A DNA stretch of 17,442 bases, taken from Larix sibirica (lineage: Eukaryota > Streptophyta > Pinopsida > Pinales > Pinaceae). The position numbers and the translations under genes are program-made. Shown here piece after piece: positions 10,225 through 17,442 of the stretch. The number at the start of each line of letters is the position of its first letter. The first letter of the stretch is position 1. The notes beneath the pieces are model-generated. The model made no database searches. It had not been told where the DNA came from and worked only from the letters and a program-made list of their open reading frames with translations. The stretch lies in contig NWUY0300061957.1 in NCBI GenBank assembly GCA_004151065.3, forward strand, positions 30,747 to 48,188, given 5' to 3'.

Positions 10225-10412
10225 ATGTCAAATTTGTTTCTCATATTTCATGTGCACTTGGAATGATTGCAATATGTTTGACAAAACATCTTTTTGAGAA
10301 TGTATGCAAACTATTTGTAAATAGTCATAAATGAACACTATGCAAATTGTTTGACTAAAAGCACACAACCAAAACAACAATTTTTCCTAGCATTGTGTTG
10401 GGGTTATTACAG

Positions 10413-10427
10413 TGGTAACAAAGCTAG
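10413..10427 (+). other. Primer-binding site, tRNA-iMet type
   Basis: TGGTAACAAAGCTAG begins one base after the 5' LTR. It matches 12 of 15 positions of the usual plant initiator-Met primer-binding sequence TGGTATCAGAGCCAG. The position and match identify the minus-strand priming site. The mismatches fit post-insertion decay. Confidence 0.85.
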
Positions 10428-10461
10428 TGATCTTGCCAACCTGTGATTGCATGAGACATTG

Positions 10462-11308
10462 ATGGTTAGGGGACATGGTGGACTACCCTTCCCAGGATCA
10501 AATTCATCAAAGGATATTATGGTAGACAAGTGAGATCCTTCATAGGAGAGTGTGCTCAAGATGATGAGTGACTTGACCAAGGGACATAATGAGATAGCCC
10601 AAATATAGGTAGAGATAGCCAAGACCCTTGATATACTCACCCAGTGATTGGACCAGCGAGGGAACCAGGTTAATGCAGGACATGTTGGATCCAGTAGATC
10701 TCATGGAAGTGACAGAGCTCATGCAAAGGGTAGCAATACCCATGTTCCAGTATAGAGTATCACACAGTTAGGGAGCAGGAGGATGCTCGGGCCGTTATTC
10801 AACATTCCTTGAGGAGCAACCCATAGGAGCACAGGAGCAGTAGGATCAGGATGATGATATTACCGCCTACTTCAAGGAGTACCATGCCTTAGGAAAAGAG
10901 TTCCACGCAGCTATGTCATTCAAGGATTTTTGCACCATCAAACATCTTAAGTGGTATGAGGATTCTTTTAAAAGCACAAGGCAGAAATTGAAGAAGCATG
11001 AAAGACATGAACACTTGTTGGATAGGCAAGCACATACTCCTAATAAGGATGTGTGCAATGTGGATGACAAGACAACAACCTCGGATACACCAATAGAGTT
11101 GTTCTATGAGGCTAATGACACCAACACACATGATGGATGGATCGATAGCACATGTAATGCAGTCTTCCAATCAGCTCATGTTGAGAAGTCAACATCTTAT
11201 CCTTGCTATGAAGCTTATGACGAGTTGAGTGTGGGTGCACCTAAGTATGATAAGGATTTAGCATTCGATGAGTTTCCTTTTGAGGTTGGTTTCATCTCTC
11301 AGGAGTAA
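10462..11308 (+). pseudogene. gag-like remnant
   Basis: From the ATG at 10462 a frame reads through gag-like charged, Gln/Asn-rich sequence (LKMMSDLTKGHNEIAQI, then TLDILTQ, then LDQRGNQVNAGH), broken by TGA 10531, TAG 10543, TAG 10606 and TGA 10645. A frameshift between about 10740 and 10850 leads into a second frame. That frame is open through DITAYFKEYHALGKEF and the ATG at 10913 to the TAA at 11306, with a basic patch (KSTRQKLKKHERHEH) and an acidic C-terminal part. The position after the primer-binding site and the composition suggest gag. No zinc knuckle was seen, so assignment rests mainly on context. Confidence 0.5.
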
Positions 11309-11358
11309 TATATGAAAGAAGACAAGGAAGAATCTGAGGATGCAAACAAATAAAAAAT

Positions 11359-11760
11359 TTGGACTGTCTCCATGAGCCACATCATTTGACAGAGAAATTG
11401 AAGGTAAGCGAAGAAAAGATTATGGGAGCCACGAAACATTTTGATGATACATATGCATTGGTGATAGCTTGTTGTTGGAGAGCCCCAGGGACATATGATA
11501 GTTTGAGAGGAGAACCTTCCCTTGCAGATTTGGAGGCACTTAGAGAAGTGGTAGTAATGAACGTTGACTACCTACACCTACTTTCTGATAGAGATCATAT
11601 TCTCATGTTTGATGAGATGTACCACGGTGTGTTACAAGGGAAAGAAGAGGAAGTTGTCAGGGTTACTCGTGAGCTTGAGATTACCCAAGATTCATTGAAG
11701 AGCATGCAAAAGGCCCTTCAAGAATCAGAGATGCAAGTTGAGCAACTTGTGTGGAGTTGA
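11359..11760 (+). pseudogene. Coiled-coil ORF of the retrotransposon, function unknown
   Basis: An open frame of 133 codons with no ATG at its left end (it opens at a TTG). The C-terminal 50 residues are heptad-like and strongly charged (KEEEVVRVTRELEITQ, then LKSMQKALQESEMQVEQL). A histidine/cysteine-containing middle part lacks a recognisable domain. It lies between the gag-like part and RT, where gag C-terminus and protease are expected, but shows no D-S/T-G protease motif. It could be an extra gag-associated multimerisation module. It remains open despite heavy decay around it. Confidence 0.45.
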
Positions 11761-12255
11761 GTTGGGTACATCCTTCATCCTCCACAACAGACAATCAAAC
11801 ATATATAACAACCATATCGCATGAGGATGTTAGTGACACGTATGATTTGATGGAGGAGCCTCGTGTGATGGTTGAGCATGAGGAGCATTCTGATTTTTAG
11901 GCGCTTGCAAAGGTCTATGACCATCCACGTTTGGCATTAGGGGAATCATGAACCGCCTTTGTTGGAGAGGCCACTAAAAGCTCAAAGCTTAGTTGCGGAA
12001 GAGATAGTTGCACACATTCCTTGTGGACCAGGTTGCAAGGAAATGTATGCATCCATGGATTGGGTGGACAAGTATATGTATGATATGGACACGCATGGGG
12101 ATACAAGTTCAGTTGACATCAGTGGAGTGTTGGATGTAGTAGTGCAAACAAGATACTGGATGGTACAGGAGGCTACAGTCGTATGCAACAGTATACAAGG
12201 TTATACACTGGCACACAGTAGTGTACAATGGAGTTTCGGAGCATTTCCTCCAGGG
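11761..12255 (+). pseudogene. Linker before RT, unrecognised
   Basis: The frame 11959-12333 is open and runs in frame into the start of RT. The part before 12256 has no motif I can name. A D-I-S-G (within SSVDISGVLDVVV) sits where a gypsy aspartic protease could be, but the third residue does not fit D-S/T-G and no second motif supports it. It is probably the eroded protease or protease-RT linker. Confidence 0.35.
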
Positions 12256-12690
12256 AGACCTCCTAACAGAGATCTTGAGCCTACCATTGAGTTTCGTTCA
12301 CCTAGGATCGATGAAGGGATGGGTGAGATTTAGAGAGTAGTATATCCCTCGATGACCGATCTTCATCTAATATATCATCAGGTGAGGGACCAGGAGCGGG
12401 AAGGCTCACAAGCTCGCTTCTAGATTTAATCATGATTTTTCAATCATGCCCTTTTGGTTGACCAACGCACTACTCACTTTCCACTCTTGCAACCAGTGGC
12501 AGAGTCATCTATTATTGTTATTTGATGCCCTCGTTATATACAACAAGACATGGGAGGGTCACTTGAGTCAATTGGATAAGTCGGGTGGCATTATGGCCAT
12601 GACAAAGGTCTTTCATTTGGACCATGCAATCGGTTCACGAAGTGCACAAGAGGAGATCCAGACATTATTGGAGTGGTCCACGGAGATTTC
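12256..12690 (+). pseudogene. Reverse transcriptase remnant, Ty3/gypsy
   Basis: Fragments in the family order: RPPNRDLEPTIEF (12256-12294, the motif at the RT start), PRIDE (12301), DLHLIYHQVRDQE after a TAG at 12331 (matching the palm D-L-x-S-G-Y-H-Q stretch), then a frame change and MPFWLTNALLTFHS (12446). The catalytic block FDALVIYNKTWEGHL follows at 12521, and finally a thumb-like HLDHAIG and EEIQTLLEW. About 60 residues between the first two blocks, and further stretches later, are missing. The catalytic pair is F-D-A (GAT GCC at 12524-12529) where the family has F-D-D or Y-x-D-D, so activity is lost. No RNase H core was found after it. Confidence 0.85.
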
Positions 12691-12879
12691 AACAGGCATT
12701 GGGAGTGGTGGACTTTCAATTTGGGAATGGGATCCTAGCGGTCATCAGAGTGATAGTCTGCTTGCCAAAGTCGAATCAGTGATTGGGCTACACCATTGTG
12801 GGCATGTTGTGAGAGGAGTTGTTGAGTTTTATTCTATATGGCGAGATAGACTTTCCCTCACGATACCCACGATTCAGTG

Positions 12880-13135
12880 TATCCATGGGTTGGCAGGCTT
12901 TGACTTCACCGAGGTGCCTTGGCGAGACATGATCCAAGAAAGTAGGGCGCATTCTGAACATGGTGATCAAACAGTCATAGGAGTGCAGCGTCAGCATTAT
13001 GGTTCCCCTCAGAGATTAATTTAGGACTTGAGACCTGCAGTGTTTGACAGTGCAACAGTCGTTATAGATGAGATGGTCAGTTTTCACTTTCCGGAGTTTA
13101 CTCTTGAGATGCTTAGGATTGGATGCACAAAGGAG
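12880..13135 (+). pseudogene. Unknown segment X, copy 1 (before integrase)
   Basis: Translation contains GFDFTEVPWRDMIQESRAHS, then QRQHYGSPQRL, a TAG, then DLRPAVFDSATVV. It resembles the segment after integrase (13650-13885) at DNA and protein level: G-[FY]-D-F-T, a QE-[SR]-R block, QRQH, RL, DL and DSxAT occur in the same order. It sits where RNase H is expected, but I cannot match it to RNase H. Function unknown. Confidence 0.45.
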
Positions 13136-13149
13136 TGATCTTCTAAGGA

Positions 13150-13640
13150 GTGAAACAAGTTTGTGCAGCTTATGATTGCCTGGCTTATCAGAGGTAATCA
13201 AGGGGATTCTTGGGTTAGCACCTTGCATATATGTGCTAGGAGTAGAGTGTTTCACATCATCCAAGCAAGCCCTAGAGAGGTTCACATGGAGTGGCTTCAC
13301 AGACGATGTAGGGGGAGATGTGGGAGAGTGTACGACTTGGCAGCAGAGCAGGCTAAGCACACTCATCTCACGAGATCAATGCAGTCTTTGACCATTTATG
13401 GATGAGTGGGAGAGTAAGTTGACAAATAGTTTGTAGAGTGATTGACCAGTTCACCCAGGGTGTAGTGGGCAAATAGTTTGTAGAGTGATTGACTGGTTCA
13501 CGCACTTTCCAGTGATTTCTTCAAAGCATGGGGTAGCACAAGTGATAGAGCTATCTAGTGGAGAGATGTTTAGAGTCCATGAGCAACTCAAAGTCATTAT
13601 TAGTGATCGAGATAGAATTCCTTTTTCGATATTCGATATC
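13150..13640 (+). pseudogene. Integrase remnant, Ty3/gypsy
   Basis: An ECTTWQQ block (13326-13346) corresponds to the second half of the HHCC zinc-binding domain, with C-x-x-C degraded to C-x-x-W. A frameshift right after it is indicated because the adjacent frame better continues the match. A W-E-S motif follows (13407), then VIDWFTHFPVISSKHG (13485) and IISDRD (13596-13613), the core around the second catalytic Asp. The first catalytic Asp region appears altered (T-N-S-L after W-E-S). No downstream Glu block (TAYHPxTDGQTE type) is seen. A 47-bp-offset tandem duplication interrupts the core. Integration activity is lost. Confidence 0.8.
13423..13501 (+). repeat. 32-bp direct repeat within integrase (offset 47 bp)
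   Basis: CAAATAGTTTGTAGAGTGAT and the following GACYRGTTCAC occur at 13423-13454 and 13470-13501. The offset of 47 is not a multiple of three, so it shifts the reading frame. The first copy encodes I-D-Q-F-T and the second I-D-W-F-T. Confidence 0.9.
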
Positions 13641-13649
13641 GAGTATGCC

Positions 13650-14125
13650 AGTGGATTTGTAGGTTATGACTTCACTAGATGCCTATGCAGGCTACTATTT
13701 ATGGTGGTAGGTTCAACCCTTACAAGTATTTCAGCTTGGAGTTCCAGGAGAGGAGGATGTAGACTAGGCATGACAATCGGGCGGTTATGATCAAAGTGGC
13801 ACAGCGTCAGCATGGTGGTGCCTTTCTAAGATTAGTTTGGGACCTTGGGATTTCAATATTAGACAGTTCGGCAACTAACATAAAGGCGATAGCCAATTCT
13901 TGCTTTCAAGAGATTGGTTCCTTGGTAGAACAATTCTTCGAGTTGTTGCAGCATCGAGTTGCTCTACTTATCAACAGTATTCAAGAGATTTCTTATGTCA
14001 GTACCCTTGTTGGACACGTATCAAATGGAGGATGCTTCACCTCCTTCCAGTTGGTTAGGGACCCTGTTATAATTTCCAATTTCAACCTGGTTCATTCGAT
14101 GGAGCATCCGGTTGGCATTGCTTGA
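13650..14125 (+). pseudogene. Unknown segment X, copy 2, and 3'-terminal ORF
   Basis: After integrase, GFVGYDFT (13650) opens the second copy of segment X, with about 50 bp extra relative to copy 1. An ATG frame at 13787-14125 (112 codons) then carries VAQRQHGG, RLVWDLG, LDSSATN and a helical stretch (IGSLVEQFFELLQHRVALL). It ends 15 bp before the GAGGACAAGC motif that precedes the polypurine tract, so it would be the last coding part of the element. I recognise no chromodomain or known family. Confidence 0.5.
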
Positions 14126-14153
14126 GGACAAGCAATCTTTGGGAAGGGAGGCA
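14126..14153 (+). other. Polypurine tract and conserved 3' motif
   Basis: GAGGACAAGC at about 14124-14133, then GGGAAGGGAGGCA directly before the 3' LTR. A GAGGACAAGC-type motif followed by a G-rich purine run is common at the 3' end of plant gypsy interiors and supplies the plus-strand primer. The purine run is followed by GCA rather than touching the LTR directly. Confidence 0.8.
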
Positions 14154-14440
14154 TGTAATGTCCCCATTTTTGGGATCCCCTATTTTGCAATTGGGGATAA
14201 CGTCTGAGGTTTATATCAACTTAAACAAGAGGGCAAGGTTATGTTATCGAGAAGCTCGAAGGGTTTGGAGGAGTTATATGAAGCCCAGCTTAGTCCATTT
14301 ACCATCTTTCATCACCAGGGAAAAACTAGCACACGATTGTCCTTGTACACTCTTTTACCATTCACTTGCTATCAATACCATGAACAATACCATGGGTTTG
14401 AGTCAATAAAAAAGCATTCTTGAAGGAGCTCCAAAGAAAA

Positions 14441-14448
14441 TATAAAGG
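14441..14448 (+). promoter_or_regulatory. TATA box in 3' LTR
   Basis: TATAAAGG at the position equivalent to 9236-9243 in the 5' LTR. In this LTR it could only drive outward transcription into the right flank. Confidence 0.5.
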
Positions 14449-15377
14449 AGGGCAACGCCTCATTTTCGATATATGTTTTGAACTGATTTCTTGTGTAGTA
14501 CTCTAGTGAGCTAAGGTTTTTCGTTGGAGGTTTTGGCAAAACCTTTTCCATCAGTGTTTGATTTTGGTGGTGCAAGATCCACCCTAGCTAGACATAGAGG
14601 AAATCCACCCGAGGTTTCCAATGAATTTCAATTGGCATTTTATCTTTAGATTTGTAGTGGAGCAATTTGCTTGGAGAATTCCATTAAGGGGTTGAATTAC
14701 TCTTGCTCGATCGTGGGCACTTGTGGAGGCAAGTCGTGGCACTTGTGTAAGGGTATCGATTCCATCATTTGGCAAGTCGTGGACGTGTGGAAAAGGGACG
14801 AGCCCATTTCAATGAAGTTTTGTGGCATGTGGGCATTGGTTGGAGGTGCTTGAGGGGCCAATCCCCTTTCTTTGCTAGCCACAGGAGGAACGATGTAGAG
14901 GGTCGTTATTGAGACGGTTGAGTACACATAGTCGTGAGCATTTGTGGAGAGACGTTGAGCTGTCTTGTGGAGGGGTCGAGACCCTTGAGGGAGGGCCACA
15001 CTATTTGTGAAAGGGACTAAGAGCCTTAAGGAAGTGTCGTGTGGAAAAGGGGTCAAGGCCATTGGAGAGAGAGACCGAGTCACCTTTGGAGGAATCCAAA
15101 AAGCTCTAGAGCAGGTTGTGAGTGTTTTGAAGGGGTGCGACTAACACCAAGGAAGTCGAGGGCCACTAGGGGAGACGGGTTTCTCCTAGAGCATAACACC
15201 ATCCCTTGAAACAAGGTTTTGGGGGATTGGAAGGCCTTGAGGAGGAATGTATCAATTGTTGGAGGAGACTGACATCATTCCCAAGTTTTGGTTTGCTTAT
15301 GTGTGTGTTTGGTATATTGTAGCTTTCCATAGCAACCATTAGATAGTTGTATTGTTGTCATCGGAACTACTATTAAT

Positions 15378-15383
15378 AATAAA
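15378..15383 (+). terminator. Polyadenylation signal AATAAA in 3' LTR
   Basis: AATAAA within TATTAATAATAAAATG, equivalent to 10219-10224. It would direct 3' end formation of the element's RNA. Confidence 0.5.
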
Positions 15384-15570
15384 ATGCCAAATTTGTCTCT
15401 CATATTTCACGTGCACTTGAAATGATTGCAATATGTTTGACGAAACATCTTTTTGAGAATGTATGCAAATTGTTTGTAAATAGTCATAAATGAACACCTA
15501 TGCAAACTGTATGCGAACTGTTTGACAAAAGCACACAACCAAAACAATAATTTTGCCTAGTATTGTATCA

Positions 15571-15592
15571 AGGATATTACAAGGATATTACA
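15571..15592. repeat. 11-bp tandem duplication at the 3' LTR end
   Basis: AGGATATTACA occurs twice in a row (15571-15581 and 15582-15592). The first copy is collinear with the end of the 5' LTR. The second is an extra copy outside it, which makes the exact right border, and hence the target-site duplication, uncertain. Confidence 0.9.
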
Positions 15593-15895
15593 GGGCAAAC
15601 CATATGATCATATCGAGACATAATAATATAACCGTTGGAACTCATAAGACAACCAACATTATCAATTAATCTAAAGTGTGGCTGAAAGATACGTAGTAGA
15701 AACTGAATAAGAAAAGTATATTGGGAAACTGAAATGGGGGCATTCATCCCACGAACACTAGGGAAAATATATCCATGTGTAAACAAATATACGAGCCACC
15801 ATTATTCCACTCAAGGGATAGCCCCTTGAAGGAATCTGAACAAGAAGCCAAATGTCCAGTTTTGAGAAAATAGGCCTTTTCATCTCATCAGAATG
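15593..15895 (-). pseudogene. Unrecognised minus-strand coding-like frame beside the element
   Basis: One minus-strand frame is coding-like from about 15895 to 15593. It reads NWTFGFLFRFLQGAIP, then two stops around a Trp-rich patch, and then stays open for about 65 codons (GYIFPSVRGMNAPISVSQYT, RIFQPHFRL, GYIIMSRYDHMVCP) up to the LTR border. I do not recognise the family. Hydrophobic content is partly what AT-rich DNA gives by chance, so it may be spurious. It could also be a fragment of an older element into which the LTR element inserted. Confidence 0.25.
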
Positions 15896-16192
15896 AATCT
15901 TTCATCGCTCACATCTTAAAAGAAGTCTAAAAACGCGACAATTTTAACTTCCCATTGGTCAGAATCCAGCGATGTAATTTTTAAGAAATATGAATTATGT
16001 TGTTGAAATCGTGACTCTGAATTCATAAATGGATTCAACGTCCTCAAAAAACCCCAAGACACCCGTATTCTAGGAATTTAAACTGTTATTTGGAATTTTA
16101 AGAATTCCTTCAAACTTATAGTTGGATTTCGTTGAAATCATGCCGAAAAAAACCCGTTGAAAATGGTTGAAATCAACGTGCACTTTTAGGCT
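15896..16192. other. Non-coding AT-rich stretch
   Basis: No ORF or motif recognised. Confidence 0.4.
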
Positions 16193-16246
16193 ACGCGATC
16201 TTAAAATATCATGGACCCCACGCGATCTTAAAATATCATGGACCCC
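16193..16246. repeat. 27-bp tandem duplication
   Basis: ACGCGATCTTAAAATATCAT followed by GGACCCC occurs at 16193-16219 and again at 16220-16246, identical by eye. It is a recent local duplication that contains CpG sites still intact in both copies. Confidence 0.92.
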
Positions 16247-16593
16247 CGACCCAGGTAAACCTGTTCTTGAAGTGGAAGAGGATTTATTTCATCATGTCAA
16301 ACAATGTATAGGGCATTGGGCATTATGACTTTTGCTCTAACTGGACATTTCTATTATATGCAGCCATGGGACTTTTAAAAGTTCTTAAAGTAATTAACAA
16401 AACCACAAGATTAAGGCAAGTGCTATTGTTAAGATTCAACAGCAAGTTCCTTACTTAAATGGCTTGAACAGGAGATGGTAATTGCAAGTCTGGAACACCA
16501 CCATTGCTTGCAAAATAAATCAAGAAATCAGATTTGTCTCTTTGGCCTGCACTAATTGTACCAACCCATCAATCTAAAACTCTCTGCTGTTAG

Positions 16594-16741
16594 AAGGGAA
16601 CATACAAAAACTGCTGAAAAGATCCCAGACATTACTTTTCTAAAAAGATACATCACTACAGATCAAAGTGCAGTCTACAATGTTCTCGGTAGAGAGGTGG
16701 TTGAGGAGCTGCTGGGAACCGATGCATTAATTCATAATTAG
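16594..16741 (+). other. Possible exon-like open stretch, unrecognised
   Basis: A frame open from 16556 to a TAG at 16739 contains no ATG. Its translation is balanced and helix-like (EKIPDITFLKRYITTDQS, then VYNVLGREVVEELLGTDA). A pyrimidine-rich TCTCTGCTGTTAG just before 16594 could be a 3' splice site, so this might be a terminal exon or a retrocopy fragment. No family was recognised and no partner exon is visible in the window. Confidence 0.25.
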
Positions 16742-17442
16742 GTGTAAACAACAACCTAGGTCAGGCAAAGCCAATTAGTTTTTGCTAATGGGTCCGTCTT
16801 CCCTTCAGAGTAAATAGCTTGGAAATGGCAATTGTTTCAAGGAATAAAACACCAGATGGCTGGTAAGAATTCTTTAAAAAATGTTTAATACTCAGTGTGA
16901 TGCATTTGTTTCCTTGCCTATCTAAAGGACAAATTGCATTTTTTTCCAACATTATGCAAACTGTATACAGTCAGACCAACAGTAGTGAGGATTGTACACT
17001 CCAAAGTGTAATTTAGAAAGCAAATATGCATATAATTTCTTAGCTTCACCTAGAACGGGTACCTGTCCAATCTGCCATTAAAAACTTGAACATAATCATT
17101 CTATATTTGCCCAATCCGAATCTACAAACTTGAACAGGATAATTTTACCTAGTCTTTAGAAAAATAAGCAAAACGTGCAATATGAATGTTTATTAATGGG
17201 ATGTGTAGGTGCAGGAAGGCTACCGACACAGCCAAGACGAAGTAGATGCTGTTCGATGGTTACCAGTCGATAATTGCTTAAGTTGTGAGTAAACTTGGGT
17301 ATGGGTACAGGAATAGGGACAGGGATGCCACTTTCTGAAAGAGGGAACTTGGGTACATCTGGGGTGCTATATATATATTATATATATGAAATTCAAATAA
17401 TTTTCTCCGTACATATATATTCATGTGCATCCATATGAATCC
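16742..17442. other. Gene-free right end with AT palindrome
   Basis: No ORF of note. A GGGTAYGGGTACAGG-type G-rich passage lies at about 17297-17325 and an AT palindrome (TATATATATATTATATATAT) at 17368-17387. The window edge cuts off any context. Confidence 0.4.

Larger units (their letters stand above)
8951..10411 (+). repeat. 5' LTR (1461 bp)
   Basis: Starts TGTAATGTCC and ends GGTTATTACA, with TGTAAT/ATTACA terminal inverted repeats and canonical TG...CA ends. It aligns over its full length with 14154-15581. It contains a TATA box (9236-9243), a polyadenylation signal (10219-10224) and a 50-bp tandem duplication (10033-10132) absent from the partner. The middle (about 9500-10000) is GC-richer than the rest, with repeated GGGTCG, GAGGG and AAGTCGT words. 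Confidence 0.95.
8951..15581 (+). mobile_element. Degenerate Ty3/gypsy-type LTR retrotransposon
   Basis: A 6.6-kb element with two direct LTRs of 1461 and 1428 bp, a tRNA-Met-like primer-binding site, a purine tract before the 3' LTR, and an interior of 3742 bp. The order gag-like, RT, IN indicates Ty3/gypsy, because copia elements carry IN before RT. The VIDxFT and SDRD integrase signatures and the MPFxLTNA RT signature are of plant gypsy type. The clade is unresolved. I saw no protease active site, zinc knuckle, RNase H core or chromodomain. Frameshifts, stops and deletions rule out autonomous transposition. No 5-bp target-site duplication is seen (left GGTCT, right AGGAT or GGGCA). Confidence 0.93.
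14154..15581 (+). repeat. 3' LTR (1428 bp)
   Basis: Starts TGTAATGTCC, ends AGGATATTACA at the position collinear with the 5' LTR end, and aligns with 8951-10411. By eye, the first 117 columns differ at 21 positions (17 transitions). A later stretch (15384-15496 against 10225-10337) differs at about 7 of 113. TATA box and AATAAA are retained. One copy of the 50-bp unit duplicated in the 5' LTR is present. It has a short insertion near 15510 (extra TATGCGAACTG-like word). Confidence 0.95.

Noticed and set aside
12110-12140. D-I-S-G as a retroviral-type aspartic protease active site
   Set aside because: The motif lacks Ser/Thr in the third position and no flanking protease features are visible.
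12446-13024. Reading the whole 192-codon frame as one intact protein
   Set aside because: Only the first 80 codons match RT. The rest changes character (segment X) and follows deletions, so it is not a functional protein.
8951-15581. Ty1/copia assignment
   Set aside because: RT fragments lie before integrase and the RT and IN signatures are of gypsy type.

Overview
The window looks like intergenic DNA from a large, repeat-rich plant nuclear genome. A gymnosperm is my guess, but nothing in the sequence proves the lineage. It is AT-rich, with no intact protein-coding gene, tRNA or rRNA that I can recognise and no bacterial features. Long stretches have no reading frame above about 60 codons. 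The dominant feature is one decayed Ty3/gypsy-type LTR retrotransposon on the plus strand.

Layout. 1-1300: an imperfect long hairpin (134-280), an unrecognised short ORF and a stop-riddled coiled-coil coding remnant. 1300-5900: gene-free DNA with a 52-bp tandem duplication, a 27-bp x3 repeat and a striking 31-bp minisatellite (4947-5220). 5900-8950: gene-free AT-rich DNA with a possible old LTR (5920-6742, weak), an (AT)n tract and a block of diverged ~72-bp repeats interrupted by a 30-bp-arm hairpin (7989-8320). 8951-15581: the LTR element. 15582-17442: flanking DNA with an 11-bp and a 27-bp tandem duplication and two unrecognised open frames.

The LTR element. Two direct LTRs (8951-10411 and 14154-15581) begin TGTAATGTCC and end ATTACA. 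A primer-binding site resembling the initiator-Met tRNA complement follows the 5' LTR. A purine-rich tract, preceded by the GAGGACAAGC motif common at gypsy 3' ends, precedes the 3' LTR. The 3.7-kb interior holds, in order, a gag-like remnant, a coiled-coil reading frame, reverse transcriptase fragments and integrase fragments. RT before IN places it with Ty3/gypsy rather than Ty1/copia. It cannot be autonomous: RT has internal deletions and its catalytic pair reads F-D-A instead of F-D-D, integrase lacks a visible C-terminal half and is interrupted by a tandem duplication, and there are frameshifts and stops throughout. A segment of unknown function occurs twice, once on each side of integrase. 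I see no convincing target-site duplication.

No new functional system is evident. The items most worth a second look are the duplicated unknown segment around integrase, the uneven divergence of the two LTRs, the exact 31-bp minisatellite, the two long hairpins, and a minus-strand reading frame that appears to run across the element's insertion point.
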